Below the pieces are notes generated by a model. It had not been told where the DNA came from. It did not search any database and saw only the letters and a program-made list of their open reading frames with translations. Position numbers and translations under genes: made by a program. From assembly GCF_038039215.1 (NCBI RefSeq), contig NZ_JBBPCL010000001.1, positions 6,571,403-6,635,402 on the forward strand: 64,000 bases of DNA. The letters are read 5' to 3'. The stretch is from Pseudonocardia sp. T1-2H (GTDB taxonomy: Bacteria > Actinomycetota > Actinomycetes > Mycobacteriales > Pseudonocardiaceae). Within the stretch, counting starts at the first letter, position 1, and each line of letters starts with the position of its first letter. Of this stretch, positions 8,520 to 16,720 are shown piece after piece.

Positions 8520-9332
8520 TCAGCCCGGCTCGTCCGCCACGTTCCCGACCTCGCGCGGGGACGCCGAGCGGAACGGGCACCCGACGAGCAGGCCGAGCTG
8601 CGTGCGCAGCTCCTCGACCGTCGTCACGTCGTGCTGCCACGCCAGCCGCACGTCGTGATCCCCCTGCGGGGTCTCCACGCGCAGCCGCAGGCCGCAGCGG
8701 TCCACCCCGAGCGGCCGGACCCGGGCGCCTCGGGTGGCGCGCAGCGGGGGCGGCAGGTGCCGGGCCAGGGCGTCGAAGACGTCCGGATGGGCCTCCTCGA
8801 GATGGCTCAGCCAGTGGTCCTCGAGCCGGCAGAACGGGTCCGGGCGGGCCGCGGCCAGGTCCACGGGGGCGAGCACCGCGCTGCCCTCGGCGTCCGCGAG
8901 GACCGCGGAGCCGGGGCTGAGCCGGACGAGGGTGGCGCCGTGCCCCAGGTCGAGCAGGCCGGGGTGCGGGACCACGTCGGCGACCTGCAGGGCGGCGCGG
9001 CGCGCGGATTCCGCGTCGGGCGCGTGCAGCCGGCCGGTGATCCACAGCAGGGCGCGGACGGGCTCCCGCAGGTCGACCGGGGCCCGGTCGGTCACCTCCA
9101 GCATCACCGGGAGCTCGCCGTCCTCGGCCTCCCGGATCCGGGCGAGCACCGGGGAGTCGTCGGCCAGCAGCAGCACCGCGGAACCGTCGGCGTGCAGGTG
9201 GTGCACGAGCGGCACGACGGGTTCCGGGGCGCCGGTCCCGACGAGGGCGGCGTGGCCGCCGCGGACCGCCACGCTGCGGGCACGTTCGGCGTCCGTCGGG
9301 GCCGGCGGACGCCGGAGTCGGGTGCCTCCCAC
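8520..9332 (-). CDS. DUF2470 protein, Rv3839 homologue, iron-regulated candidate
   Basis: A 270-residue protein. The N-terminal two thirds resemble the split-barrel flavin/haem-binding fold of HugZ-like proteins, and the C-terminal part (from about HLEEAHPDVFDALARHL) is the DUF2470 domain found in haem-degrading and haem-binding proteins. In M. tuberculosis the corresponding gene Rv3839 lies between pheA and bfrB and belongs to the IdeR regulon. Order and gene family are kept here. The start GTG at 9332 is chosen because a perfect AGGAGG lies eight bases upstream (9341-9346). A longer upstream frame exists but would run through the iron box. Haem or iron handling is inferred, not shown. Confidence 0.75.
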   Translation of the reverse strand: MGGTRLRRPPAPTDAERARSVAVRGGHAALVGTGAPEPVVPLVHHLHADGSAVLLLADDSPVLARIREAEDGELPVMLEVTDRAPVDLREPVRALLWITGRLHAPDAESARRAALQVADVVPHPGLLDLGHGATLVRLSPGSAVLADAEGSAVLAPVDLAAARPDPFCRLEDHWLSHLEEAHPDVFDALARHLPPPLRATRGARVRPLGVDRCGLRLRVETPQGDHDVRLAWQHDVTTVEELRTQLGLLVGCPFRSASPREVGNVADEPG

Positions 9333-9348
9333 GGTGATCACCTCCTGG

Positions 9349-9367
9349 TTAGGTGAGGCTAAGCTAT
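9349..9367 (-). promoter_or_regulatory. IdeR/DmdR-type iron box
   Basis: TTAGGTGAGGCTAAGCTAT matches the IdeR/DmdR consensus TTAGGTTAGGCTAACCTAA at 16 of 19 positions. It begins three bases upstream of the AGGAGG ribosome binding site of the DUF2470 gene, where a bound repressor would block transcription when iron is plentiful. IdeR control of the orthologous Rv3839 promoter is established knowledge. The site's function here is inferred from the match and its position. Confidence 0.75.
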
Positions 9368-9441
9368 AGCGGTCGTGGGCGGGCTGTCCAGGGCCACAGC
9401 GGTACCCGACCGAGGGCCGCACCCCCAGAAGGTTTAGCGTC

Positions 9442-10356
9442 GTGGCCGTGACGACCGTGCCCTCGGGTTCTCCCGCCGACCCGTGGCCGATCTCTTCGCT
9501 GCTGTCCGGGCTGATCGACGACACCAGCCTGCTGCAGCCCAGGATGGTCGCCCCGGGCGTCGACGCGGTGGTGGCCCGCTATCTCTCGGCCCGTGACGGC
9601 AGCTACGGCGGCCTCGTGGGGCGTCTGGTGTGCCCCGCGTCCCGGCTTCCCGCGCTGGTGACCGAGCTGGCCCGGTCCGCGCCCGCGCGTCCGGTCGATC
9701 TCGCGCTCGTCGTCGACACCGGGCTCGGCGCCGTGCCCAAGGCTCTGTCCACCGTGTTCTCCCGCTCCACGCTGCTCACCCCGCGCACGGTCGAGACCGC
9801 CGCGCCCCCGGACGTCGACGCCGTGTGGCTGGAGCGGGTCTCGGAGTTCGTGCCCGAGGACGTCACGCCCGTCGTCGAGCCGCGACGCCCGTTGGAGGGC
9901 ACCGAGGAGGAGACGAACGCCTGGCTGGACGCGGTGCGCCGGGTCGCCGAGCACGGATGCGTGCCGAAGCTGCGGGCCGGCGGTCCGCGCGTCTCGGACG
10001 TGCCGACGATCGCCGACGTCGAGCGGTTCGTGGACGTCGCCGTCTCCGCCGGGCGCGGGTTCACCGCCGTGGGCCTGCGCGACGTCGTGCGGCCCGCCGC
10101 GGAGACCGCGCAGGACCGCAGCCGGCACGGGGTGCTGAATCTGCTGGTGGCGGTGGCCCGCGCGATCAGGGCCGGCGAGCCCGACGGGACCGTGATGGGC
10201 GCGCTGCACGAGACGGACGGGCCCACGCTCGCCGGCGAGCTCCAGCGGCTCCCGGCCCGGGGCGTCGAGAGTGTCCGCGGTCTGCTGGGCTGCTGCGGGC
10301 TCGACCCGGAGCCGGTTCCGATCAAGGACCTGGTCGCCCTGGGTCTCCTGGAGTAG
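9442..10356 (+). CDS. Conserved hypothetical protein
   Basis: A 304-residue soluble protein that I cannot place in a family. The frame is clean, with strong third-position GC bias, so it is a real gene. It has no signal peptide or membrane segment. It contains a TIM-barrel-like alternation of beta-strand and helix segments (VDLALVVDTGLG, FTAVGLRDVV) and a late NLLVAVARAIRAGEPDGTVMGAL stretch. Two adjacent cysteines near the C-terminus (LLGCCGL) and one in EHGCVPKLRAGG are notable. The GTG at 9442 is the first plausible start. It is divergent from the iron-box gene, with only 110 bp between the starts, and upstream of pheA. Confidence 0.55.
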   Translation: MAVTTVPSGSPADPWPISSLLSGLIDDTSLLQPRMVAPGVDAVVARYLSARDGSYGGLVGRLVCPASRLPALVTELARSAPARPVDLALVVDTGLGAVPKALSTVFSRSTLLTPRTVETAAPPDVDAVWLERVSEFVPEDVTPVVEPRRPLEGTEEETNAWLDAVRRVAEHGCVPKLRAGGPRVSDVPTIADVERFVDVAVSAGRGFTAVGLRDVVRPAAETAQDRSRHGVLNLLVAVARAIRAGEPDGTVMGALHETDGPTLAGELQRLPARGVESVRGLLGCCGLDPEPVPIKDLVALGLLE

Positions 10357-10549
10357 AGGGACGCACCCGGCGCCGGCGAGCCCCCTCCGCCCCGCCGGGA
10401 CGAGGTGCGCCCCGGCCCGTGTTTCGCGGAGCCGGGGAACCCGGTTCGGAAGTTCGGACGTTCGGGTGAGTGGCGTGCTCGAAGCAGACCAACCGGACGA
10501 GGGGAACCGGTGGCGGACCCCCTCATGGCCGTCGCTACAGTCGACCTTC

Positions 10550-11488
10550 GTGCCCCGAATCGGTTTCCTCGGCCCGCACGCCACCTTCACCGAACAGGCG
10601 CTCCGGTCCCTTCCGGAGTCCAGTGACGCGGAGCTCGTGCCCCTTGCCGGCAGCCCGGCCGTCCTCGCGGCGGTCCGCGACGGCTCCGTCGACGCGGGCT
10701 GCGTGCCGATCGAGAACAGCGTCGAGGGTGCCGTGCCGCCCGTGCTCGACGGCCTGGTCGACGACCCGCCGCTCGTCATCGTGAAGGAGGCGCTCGTCGC
10801 CGTCCGCTTCACACTGCTCGTCCGCCCCGGCACGACGCGGCAGGACATCCGCACCGTCGCCTCGCACCCGCACGGCATCGCGCAGACCCGCGGCTGGATC
10901 GCGGCGAACCTGCCGGACGCCGAGATGCGGACCTGCTCGTCCACCTCGGAGGGGGCCGCGCAGGTCGCCCGCGGCGAGGTCGACGCCGCGGTGTCCAGCC
11001 CGCTCGCCGCCACCCAGCACGGGCTCGACGTCCTGGCGGACGACATCGCGGACAACCCCGGCGCCGTGACCCGGTTCGTGCTGCTCACCCGGCCGTCGAA
11101 GCCCGCGCCGCCCACCGGACGGGACCGCACGACGCTCGCGGCCCGGACGGAGAACCGGCCGGGCTCGTTGCTCGAGCTGCTCACCGAGCTCGGGATGCGC
11201 GGGATCGACCTGACCCGCATCGAGTCCCGGCCGATCAAGGACCGGCACGCCGAGTACTGGTTCCACCTGGACTGCAGCGGGCACGTCGCGGAGCCGGCGA
11301 TGGGGGAGGCGCTCGCCGCGCTGCACCGCCGCTGCGACGTGGTCCGCTTCCTGGGGTCCTACCCGCGCGCCGCCGGGACCGCCGGTGCCGCCGCAGGAGG
11401 CACCTCGCCGGCCTCGGGACCCGGGGCGGAGGAGTACGCCGCCGCCGAACGCTGGCTGGCCGATCTGAGGGACGGGGTGCGGACATGA
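10550..11488 (+). CDS. pheA: Prephenate dehydratase
   Basis: A 312-residue cytoplasmic enzyme converting prephenate to phenylpyruvate, the committed step to phenylalanine. The catalytic domain covers about residues 1-185, with the signature TSEGAAQVA and the TRF motif (VTRFVLL) carrying the catalytic threonine. The C-terminal ACT domain (about 195-275) contains ESRP, the phenylalanine-binding feedback site. There is no chorismate mutase domain, as in M. tuberculosis Rv3838c. The start is the GTG at 10550, which gives the usual opening RIGFLGPHATFTEQA. It overlaps the following phosphatase gene by four bases (ATGA), so the two form an operon as in mycobacteria. An alanine/glycine-rich tail follows the ACT domain. 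Confidence 0.93.
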   Translation: MPRIGFLGPHATFTEQALRSLPESSDAELVPLAGSPAVLAAVRDGSVDAGCVPIENSVEGAVPPVLDGLVDDPPLVIVKEALVAVRFTLLVRPGTTRQDIRTVASHPHGIAQTRGWIAANLPDAEMRTCSSTSEGAAQVARGEVDAAVSSPLAATQHGLDVLADDIADNPGAVTRFVLLTRPSKPAPPTGRDRTTLAARTENRPGSLLELLTELGMRGIDLTRIESRPIKDRHAEYWFHLDCSGHVAEPAMGEALAALHRRCDVVRFLGSYPRAAGTAGAAAGGTSPASGPGAEEYAAAERWLADLRDGVRT

Positions 11489-12177
11489 CGTTCTCGCCGT
11501 ACGAGCCGGAGCGCGACGAGCTGCGCCTGGTCCTGGTGCGCCACGGCCAGACCGACGCGAACGTGGAGCGGATGCTGGACACGGTCCTGCCCGGCCACCC
11601 ACTGAACGAGACGGGCCACGAGCAGGCCAGGACCGTCGCCGAGCTGCTCGCGGACTGGCCGGTCCGCGCGGTCTACGCGTCCCTCGCACAGCGCGCGCGA
11701 CAGACCGCCGAGCCGATCGCGCGGGCGCTGGGGCTGGACGTCACCCCGGTCGAGGGCGTGCACGAGATCTTCTGCGGGGAGCTCGAGGGCCGCTCGGACA
11801 ACCTCGCCCGCCGAGAGTTCGAGGAGGTCTACGAGGCCTGGTGGGGTGGGGACCTGGGCCGCTCGCTGCCCGGCGGCGAGTCGGCGAAGGAGCTCCGCGA
11901 GCGCTACCTGCCGGTCGTCGAGCGGATCGTGGAGCACGCCGAGGCGACCTACCCGGCCGGGTCGATGGTCGTGCTCGTCAGCCACGGCGCGGCGATGCGG
12001 CTGGCCGCGGGCGCGCTGCTCGGGGACACCGCGGAGACCAGCTACGTCCCGAACACCGGGCGGGTGGTGCTGCGCCGCGACGCCGGCACCGAGACGGGCT
12101 GGGCGCTCGAATGGTGGGACTCCGGGCCGACCCTCACCGGGGACGTGACGGCGGGGGCGCCACCCGAGACGCGCTGA
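11485..12177 (+). CDS. Histidine phosphatase (phosphoglycerate mutase-like)
   Basis: A 230-residue member of the histidine phosphatase superfamily. The phosphohistidine motif is LVRHGQTDAN (about residues 17-26) and the second catalytic histidine is in VVLVSHGAAMR. This corresponds to M. tuberculosis Rv3837c, next to pheA. Many such proteins named phosphoglycerate mutase are in fact broad phosphatases acting on sugar phosphates or nucleotides, so glycolytic mutase activity should not be assumed. The start is fixed by the ATGA overlap with pheA. It is convergent with the zincin gene. Confidence 0.88.
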   Translation: MTFSPYEPERDELRLVLVRHGQTDANVERMLDTVLPGHPLNETGHEQARTVAELLADWPVRAVYASLAQRARQTAEPIARALGLDVTPVEGVHEIFCGELEGRSDNLARREFEEVYEAWWGGDLGRSLPGGESAKELRERYLPVVERIVEHAEATYPAGSMVVLVSHGAAMRLAAGALLGDTAETSYVPNTGRVVLRRDAGTETGWALEWWDSGPTLTGDVTAGAPPETR

Positions 12178-12203
12178 GCCGGGTTCTCGGCACCCTCCCG
12201 GGC

Positions 12204-12554
12204 TCAGCCCCAGCCGAGGTCGTGGAGGGTGTCCTCGTCGATCCCGAAGTGGTGGGCGATCTCGTGCACGACGGTGACCGCGACCTCCTGGACGACGTCG
12301 TCCGCCGAGTCGCACACGTCCAGGATCGCCTCCCGGTAGATCGTGATCCGGTCCGGCAGGACGCCGCCGTAGTCACTGGTGCGCTCGGTGAGGGCGACGC
12401 CCGTGTACAGCCCGAGCAGCGACGGCTCCTCGTCGTTGCGGTCCTCGACCAGCACGACCACGTTGTCCATCGCCGCCGTCAGTCGGGGCGGCACGGTGTC
12501 GAGGGCGTCGGACACCAGCTCCTCGAACCGCTGCCGGCCCATCACGACGGGCAC
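12204..12554 (-). CDS. Zincin-like metallopeptidase family protein
   Basis: A small (about 116 residues) protein of the zincin-like DUF1025 metallopeptidase family. The zinc-binding HExxH is present as VVHEIAHHFGIDEDTLHDLGW near the C-terminus, including the downstream aspartate typical of minimal gluzincins. It is preceded by GGVLPDRITIYREAI. The natural substrate is unknown. The start could be GTG 12554 (MPVVMGRQRFEEL) or ATG 12542; I prefer the first because homologues usually have a few residues before the MxRxRFEEL motif. It lies directly after the septum-formation gene with eight bases between, matching Rv3836-Rv3835. Confidence 0.78.
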   Translation of the reverse strand: MPVVMGRQRFEELVSDALDTVPPRLTAAMDNVVVLVEDRNDEEPSLLGLYTGVALTERTSDYGGVLPDRITIYREAILDVCDSADDVVQEVAVTVVHEIAHHFGIDEDTLHDLGWG

Positions 12555-12562
12555 GGTCCGCC

Positions 12563-13908
12563 CTACGTCCCGACCGAGACGGGCGGCGACCCCGGGTCGG
12601 CCGCGGGCTCGGTGGTCGGGGCGGCGGGACCCGCCGGCGGCGGCACCGGGGCGGGGGGCTCGCCGCTCGGGGGCGCGGCGTCCGAGGGCGGGGCCTCGCC
12701 GCTGGGCGCGGTCGACGGGTCCGCGGGGGCGGGCGGGTTCGCGTCCGGCGAGTCGGTGGGCGGTGCGGGGACGCCCGGGGTGCCGCTGGCCGGCGGGGCG
12801 ACCTGGTCGCTCACCGAGACCGACCCCTTGACCGGGCCGGTGACCGGGGCGAACCCGCTGCGGTCCGGCAGCAGGGCGGCCAGGTTGCAGTTGACCCGCC
12901 GGGTGCCCGCGTTCCAGGACTCCTCGGTGAGGTTGTCCCAGTAGACCGTCAGCTTCTTGTCCGTGATGACCTGCTGGCCTCCGGCGTACTCGCCGGCGAT
13001 CCGCGAGCACTCGGGCTGCAGGAAGTTGTCCTGGTCCCCGACGGCCGGGAAGGCGTTCGGGAACTTACCGGCCAGGTCCACGATCCCGACGGTCTCGACG
13101 GCGTGCGGCGCGTCGCAGGAGACGGGGTCCCCGACGGTGCGGCCGTCGATCGCGAGGCAGGTGCCCGGCTCGTGGACGCCGGACTGGTCCTGGTCCGCGG
13201 CGCGGCCGGTCAGCGGGTACAGCGCGCCGGAGTGCGAGGCGCTCTGCAGGCCGCAGCGCAGCTCGCGGTTGCCGTCGTCCCACTTCTTCTGCGACGGCTT
13301 GAGCGCGCCGACGCGGTACCTGCCGTCCGGGTCGAACTTCCCGTTCAGGTAGCCCAGCACCACCGGGGTGCAGCGCTCGTTGACCAGCTGCTGCCAGGTG
13401 CGGTCGTCCGGGAGGCGCGGCTGGTCCGCCAGCTGCACGGTGCCGGCCTGCTCGAACAGGTGCGGCCGGGCACAGTCCACGACCGCGGTGTCCGCGGCGT
13501 CCTTGCGGGACCAGTTGAGGCAGGTGCCGGGGGACGTCGGGGGCGGCGGCGCCTCCTGGGCCTCGTCCGCTGCGGTGCCGGCCGGGGACGGCAGCGCCGC
13601 GAAGGACCCGAGGACCGGCACGGTGGCACCGGCGACGGTGTCCAGGGTGGCGACGCCGAGCATCGTCAGCGCGCCGATCAGGATCGCGGTCACGACCCGC
13701 TTCGACTGGCGCACGGACGGCAGGCCGCCGGGCGTGCGCGGGCTCTTCGCGGGCGGGCGGGTGGACCGGGTCGCGCCGCTGCGCGGGGCGCGCGGCTCCG
13801 CCGAGGAGCCCCGGGGGACGAGGAGCTCCGGGGAGCGCGGACCGGTCGGTCGTCCACGGCGGCGGCCCGGGTGGGCTGCTCGCCCGACGGCGTGAAGAGA
13901 GGGTCCAT
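12563..13908 (-). CDS. Septum formation family protein, frameshifted
   Basis: Corresponds to M. tuberculosis Rv3835. The order is a short cytoplasmic part (MDPLFTPSGEQPT...), one membrane helix (VVTAILIGALTMLGVATL) and an extracellular septum-formation domain with paired cysteines (CLNWS, VVDCARPHLFE, CGLQS, CLAID, PVSCDAPHAVE, VNCNL). A long Pro/Ala/Ser tail of about 85 residues ends it. The N-terminal frame breaks at the G-run 13830-13833 (a C-run on the coding strand); one added base joins it to the rest. Start candidates are ATG 13908 and ATG 13920. Homologues have a loose link to division-site proteins; the exact role is unknown. The break looks like a sequencing indel. Confidence 0.72.
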
Positions 13909-14277
13909 GGCGAGCGCCATCATGCCGTCCCCGGAAGAGGGACCCCGGATCGGTGCTGTGATCACTCGGTCATCGGTCGGGGAGGTGCTGCGAGACGTCG
14001 GAGGGGACCGTCGGGCGAACCGTGTGGGTGATGTTCGTCGCCGGGAGGTGGAGGCGCTCGACGAGCGGGGCCGTCCACACGGCCGAGCGGTACGTCGCGG
14101 TGCCCGGGCATACACGGTGTCTCAGGACGCCCCGCCCGGCAGGTCGAGGCTGATCGACCCGGGCACCGGCCCGGCATGGAGAGTCCGCGCTGCCGGGAGC
14201 GATATCGAGCCGAGATCCAATGAGGTGACGTCCGTCCGCCGGCGGCCTGTACCGTGCGCGCGAGGGGTGGTCGACTG
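13909..14277. other. Intergenic region between divergent genes
   Basis: About 370 bases between the septum-formation gene (-) and the YgiB-like gene (+). It should hold both promoters. I see no convincing gene, RNA or clear operator in it. Confidence 0.5.
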
Positions 14278-14979
14278 ATGAGCGAGAACGACGGCCGGGG
14301 CGGGTCCGGTCAGCCCGCCGAGGGTGCGGGCGCCGGGGACGAGCCGAGGACCGAGTCCGTCCCCTCGGCCGAGCCCGGCCGCGGTTCCGGCGACGAGCCC
14401 CAGAACGGCCCGCCGGCACGGCGCGGCCGGATGGAACGCCAGGACGCGAGCACCACCCCGCGCGAACCCACCCTCGCCGAGAAGCGCGCCCGCCTGCAGG
14501 CCGAGCGGCGCCGCCGGGACGAGGAGCGGGAGGCCGCCCTCAAGCAGGAGGCCTCGCACAAGAAGCGCAAGCGCATCCTGATCGGCGCCGGCGTCACCGT
14601 CGGCGTCGTCGCGCTGATCGCCGTCGGCTATGCCGTGACCGGCGACGACGAGACCACCGAGGCCCGCTGCACCGACGAGCACAACGTCGTCGTGGACGAC
14701 AGCAACTGCGTCACCCCCGCGGCCGGCAACGGGGGCTACATCGCCGGCGGCGGCTTCTTCCCGATCTTCATCGGCGGCGGCGGCCGGCAGTACCACTACA
14801 ACTACGGCGGCTCCGGCAACATCGGCCAGGTCGCCACCGGTGGCACCACGGTGCCGCCACGCACCGGCTCGGTCGCCACGCCGTCCGGCAAGTCGATCTC
14901 CCGCGGCGGGCTGGGCGTGAGCGGCGGGGGCTCCTCGTCCGGCGGGTCGTCCTCCGGCGGCAGCAGCAGCGGGAGCTGA
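14278..14979 (+). CDS. Single-pass membrane protein, YgiB/DUF1190-like
   Basis: A 233-residue protein. A disordered, charged N-terminal half includes a basic coiled stretch (LAEKRARLQAERRRRDEEREA, about residues 62-82). One membrane helix follows (ILIGAGVTVGVVALIAVGYAV), then an extracellular CTDEHNVVVDDSNC pair of cysteines and a Gly/Tyr-rich segment (GGGRQYHYNYGGSG) ending in Ser/Gly repeats. The cysteine pair and YHYNYGG recall E. coli YgiB (DUF1190), whose gene precedes the synthetase gene ygiC just as here. The function is unknown. The ATG at 14278 overlaps nothing; the next gene begins three bases after the stop. Confidence 0.6.
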   Translation: MSENDGRGGSGQPAEGAGAGDEPRTESVPSAEPGRGSGDEPQNGPPARRGRMERQDASTTPREPTLAEKRARLQAERRRRDEEREAALKQEASHKKRKRILIGAGVTVGVVALIAVGYAVTGDDETTEARCTDEHNVVVDDSNCVTPAAGNGGYIAGGGFFPIFIGGGGRQYHYNYGGSGNIGQVATGGTTVPPRTGSVATPSGKSISRGGLGVSGGGSSSGGSSSGGSSSGS

Positions 14980-14982
14980 GGC

Positions 14983-16149
14983 GTGCGCAGGGAACGAGGA
15001 GCCCCGCGGCCGGACTGGCAGCGGAAGGTCCGCGAGCAGGGGCTGGTCTACGACGCCCCGGGCCGCGGCGAGGGCGGTGTCTCGCGCCCGTACTGGGACG
15101 AGTCCGTCCACTACGTCTTCGACATGGACGAGATCCTGTCCCTCGAGGCGGACGTCGAGCTGCTGCACTCGATGTGCCTCGAGGCGGTGGACCACGTCGT
15201 CACCACCGAGCGGTACCGGGACTTCGCGCTGCCCGAATGGTGCTGGGAGGACGTCGCGAAGTCGTGGAAGCGGCACGACCCGCACGTCTACGGCCGGTTC
15301 GACCTGCGCTACGACGGCTCCGGGCCGGCGAAGATGCTCGAGTACAACGCGGACACCCCGACCACGCTGCTCGAGGCGTCGATCCTGCAGTGGTACTGGC
15401 TCAAGGACACCCATCCCGACGACGACCAGTGGAACTCCCTGCACGAGCAGCTCGTCGAGCGGTGGACGCGGATCAAGGACCTGCTGCCCGGCTCCGAGGT
15501 GCACTTCACCTGGTCCGGTGGGGACACCTCCGGCGAGGACCACGTGACCGTCGGGTACCTGCAGGAGACGGCGGCCGAGGCCGGCCTGGACACCGTCGGG
15601 CTGGCCATCGAGGACCTCGGCTGGGACGTGGACCTGGACCGGTTCGTCGACCTCGCCGAGTCGCCGATCTCGGCCGTCTTCAAGCTGTACCCGTGGGAGT
15701 GGATCCTGGGCGAGGACTTCGGCAAGCACGTCGTCCGGAGCCTGCCGGAGACGCTCTGGATCGAGCCCCTGTGGAAGACGCTGCTGTCCAACAAGGCGCT
15801 GCTCGCGGTGCTGTGGGAGATGTACCCCGGGCACCCGAACCTGCTGCCCGCGTACCTGCGTGACCCGGGCCTGCTCACCGAGTACGTGCGCAAACCCCTG
15901 CTGGGCCGGGAGGGTGCGAACGTGGACATCGTGGCGCCCGGCACGGCCGAGGTCTCCACGGGCGGCGTGTACGGCCAGGAGGGCTTCGTCTACCAGCTCT
16001 TCGACCCGCTGCCGCAGTTCGACGGGTTCCGCCCCGCCCTGGGCGCGTGGATCGTCGGCGACACCGCCGCCGGACTCGGCATCCGCGAGACCGTCGGCCT
16101 GGTGACCGACGACGGCGCGGCGTTCGTCCCGCACCGGATCCCCACCTGA
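14983..16149 (+). CDS. Glutathionylspermidine synthase-like amidoligase (YgiC/YjfC type)
   Basis: A 388-residue ATP-grasp enzyme of the GSP_synth family, the size of E. coli YgiC and YjfC, which have only the synthetase domain and no amidase. Conserved-looking segments include YWDESVHYVFDMDEI, RFDLRYDG, KMLEYNADTPTTLLEAS, PLWKTLLSNKALLAVLW and GGVYGQEGFVYQ. Family members join a peptide or amino acid to an amine or acid with ATP. Actinobacteria usually lack glutathione, so true glutathionylspermidine synthesis is unlikely and the substrate is open. It is preceded by the YgiB-like gene and followed by a DUF350 gene, the association known from yjf and ygi loci. GTG 14983 is the start. Confidence 0.82.
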   Translation: MRRERGAPRPDWQRKVREQGLVYDAPGRGEGGVSRPYWDESVHYVFDMDEILSLEADVELLHSMCLEAVDHVVTTERYRDFALPEWCWEDVAKSWKRHDPHVYGRFDLRYDGSGPAKMLEYNADTPTTLLEASILQWYWLKDTHPDDDQWNSLHEQLVERWTRIKDLLPGSEVHFTWSGGDTSGEDHVTVGYLQETAAEAGLDTVGLAIEDLGWDVDLDRFVDLAESPISAVFKLYPWEWILGEDFGKHVVRSLPETLWIEPLWKTLLSNKALLAVLWEMYPGHPNLLPAYLRDPGLLTEYVRKPLLGREGANVDIVAPGTAEVSTGGVYGQEGFVYQLFDPLPQFDGFRPALGAWIVGDTAAGLGIRETVGLVTDDGAAFVPHRIPT

Positions 16150-16204
16150 TCCCCCGCACGGTCCCTGACCCAGCTCCCCCCGCACCGCCTCCGGAGGCAT
16201 CGAA

Positions 16205-16657
16205 GTGCTCACGACCCTTGCTCTCGCGCCGGGTTTCTTCTCGAACGTCGGCCGCGGGATCGGCGCGATCCTGCTCTACGCCGTCATCGGCCTGCTGCTG
16301 ATGCTCCTCGGGTTCTGGGCGATCGACCTGACGACGCCCGGCAAGCTCAACCGGCTCGTCCGCGACGGCATGCCGAACGCGGTGATCGTCACCTCGGCCG
16401 GCATCGTCAGCATGGCGTTCATCGTGGTCACGGCCATCTGGGGCGCGTCCGGCGCGCTGGCCGAGGGCCTGCTCGCGTCGCTGATCTTCGGCCTCGTCGG
16501 GATCATCGCGCAGGTGGCGGGGGTCCGCGTGCTCGAGTGGATCACCGGCATCCGGATCGGGGCCGTCCTGGCGGACCCGGAGCGCCGCCCGGAGGCCTGG
16601 GTCGTCGCGGCCGCGCACGTCGCGCTGGGCCTGGTGGTCGCGGTCGCCATCATCTGA
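16205..16657 (+). CDS. DUF350 membrane protein (YjfL-like)
   Basis: A 150-residue protein with four hydrophobic segments, fitting DUF350/YjfL. The last two segments repeat the pattern of the first two, as expected of the tandem two-helix DUF350 layout (AIDLTTPGKLNRLV early, ADPERRPEAWVVAA late). The start GTG at 16205 has GGAGG seven bases upstream, which decides it. It is probably cotranscribed with the amidoligase gene 55 bases upstream. DUF350 proteins accompany YjfC-type amidoligases in many bacteria and are suggested to act at the membrane. The function is unknown. Confidence 0.82.
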   Translation: MLTTLALAPGFFSNVGRGIGAILLYAVIGLLLMLLGFWAIDLTTPGKLNRLVRDGMPNAVIVTSAGIVSMAFIVVTAIWGASGALAEGLLASLIFGLVGIIAQVAGVRVLEWITGIRIGAVLADPERRPEAWVVAAAHVALGLVVAVAII

Positions 16658-16667
16658 CGCCGCCGGT

Positions 16668-16684
16668 GCCTCGGCTGCCGAGGC
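16668..16684. terminator. Hairpin between convergent genes
   Basis: A seven-base perfect stem (16668-16674 with 16678-16684) with a three-base loop, ten bases after the DUF350 stop and before the end of the convergent FUSC gene. Small but well placed. Confidence 0.5.
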
Positions 16685-16720
16685 GTCCGGCCGGCGGGAC
16701 CGGTCCGGGCCCCGGCCCGG

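Noticed and set aside
14983..16149. True glutathionylspermidine synthase
   Set aside because: The amidase domain is absent and the lineage normally lacks glutathione; only the amidoligase fold is supported.
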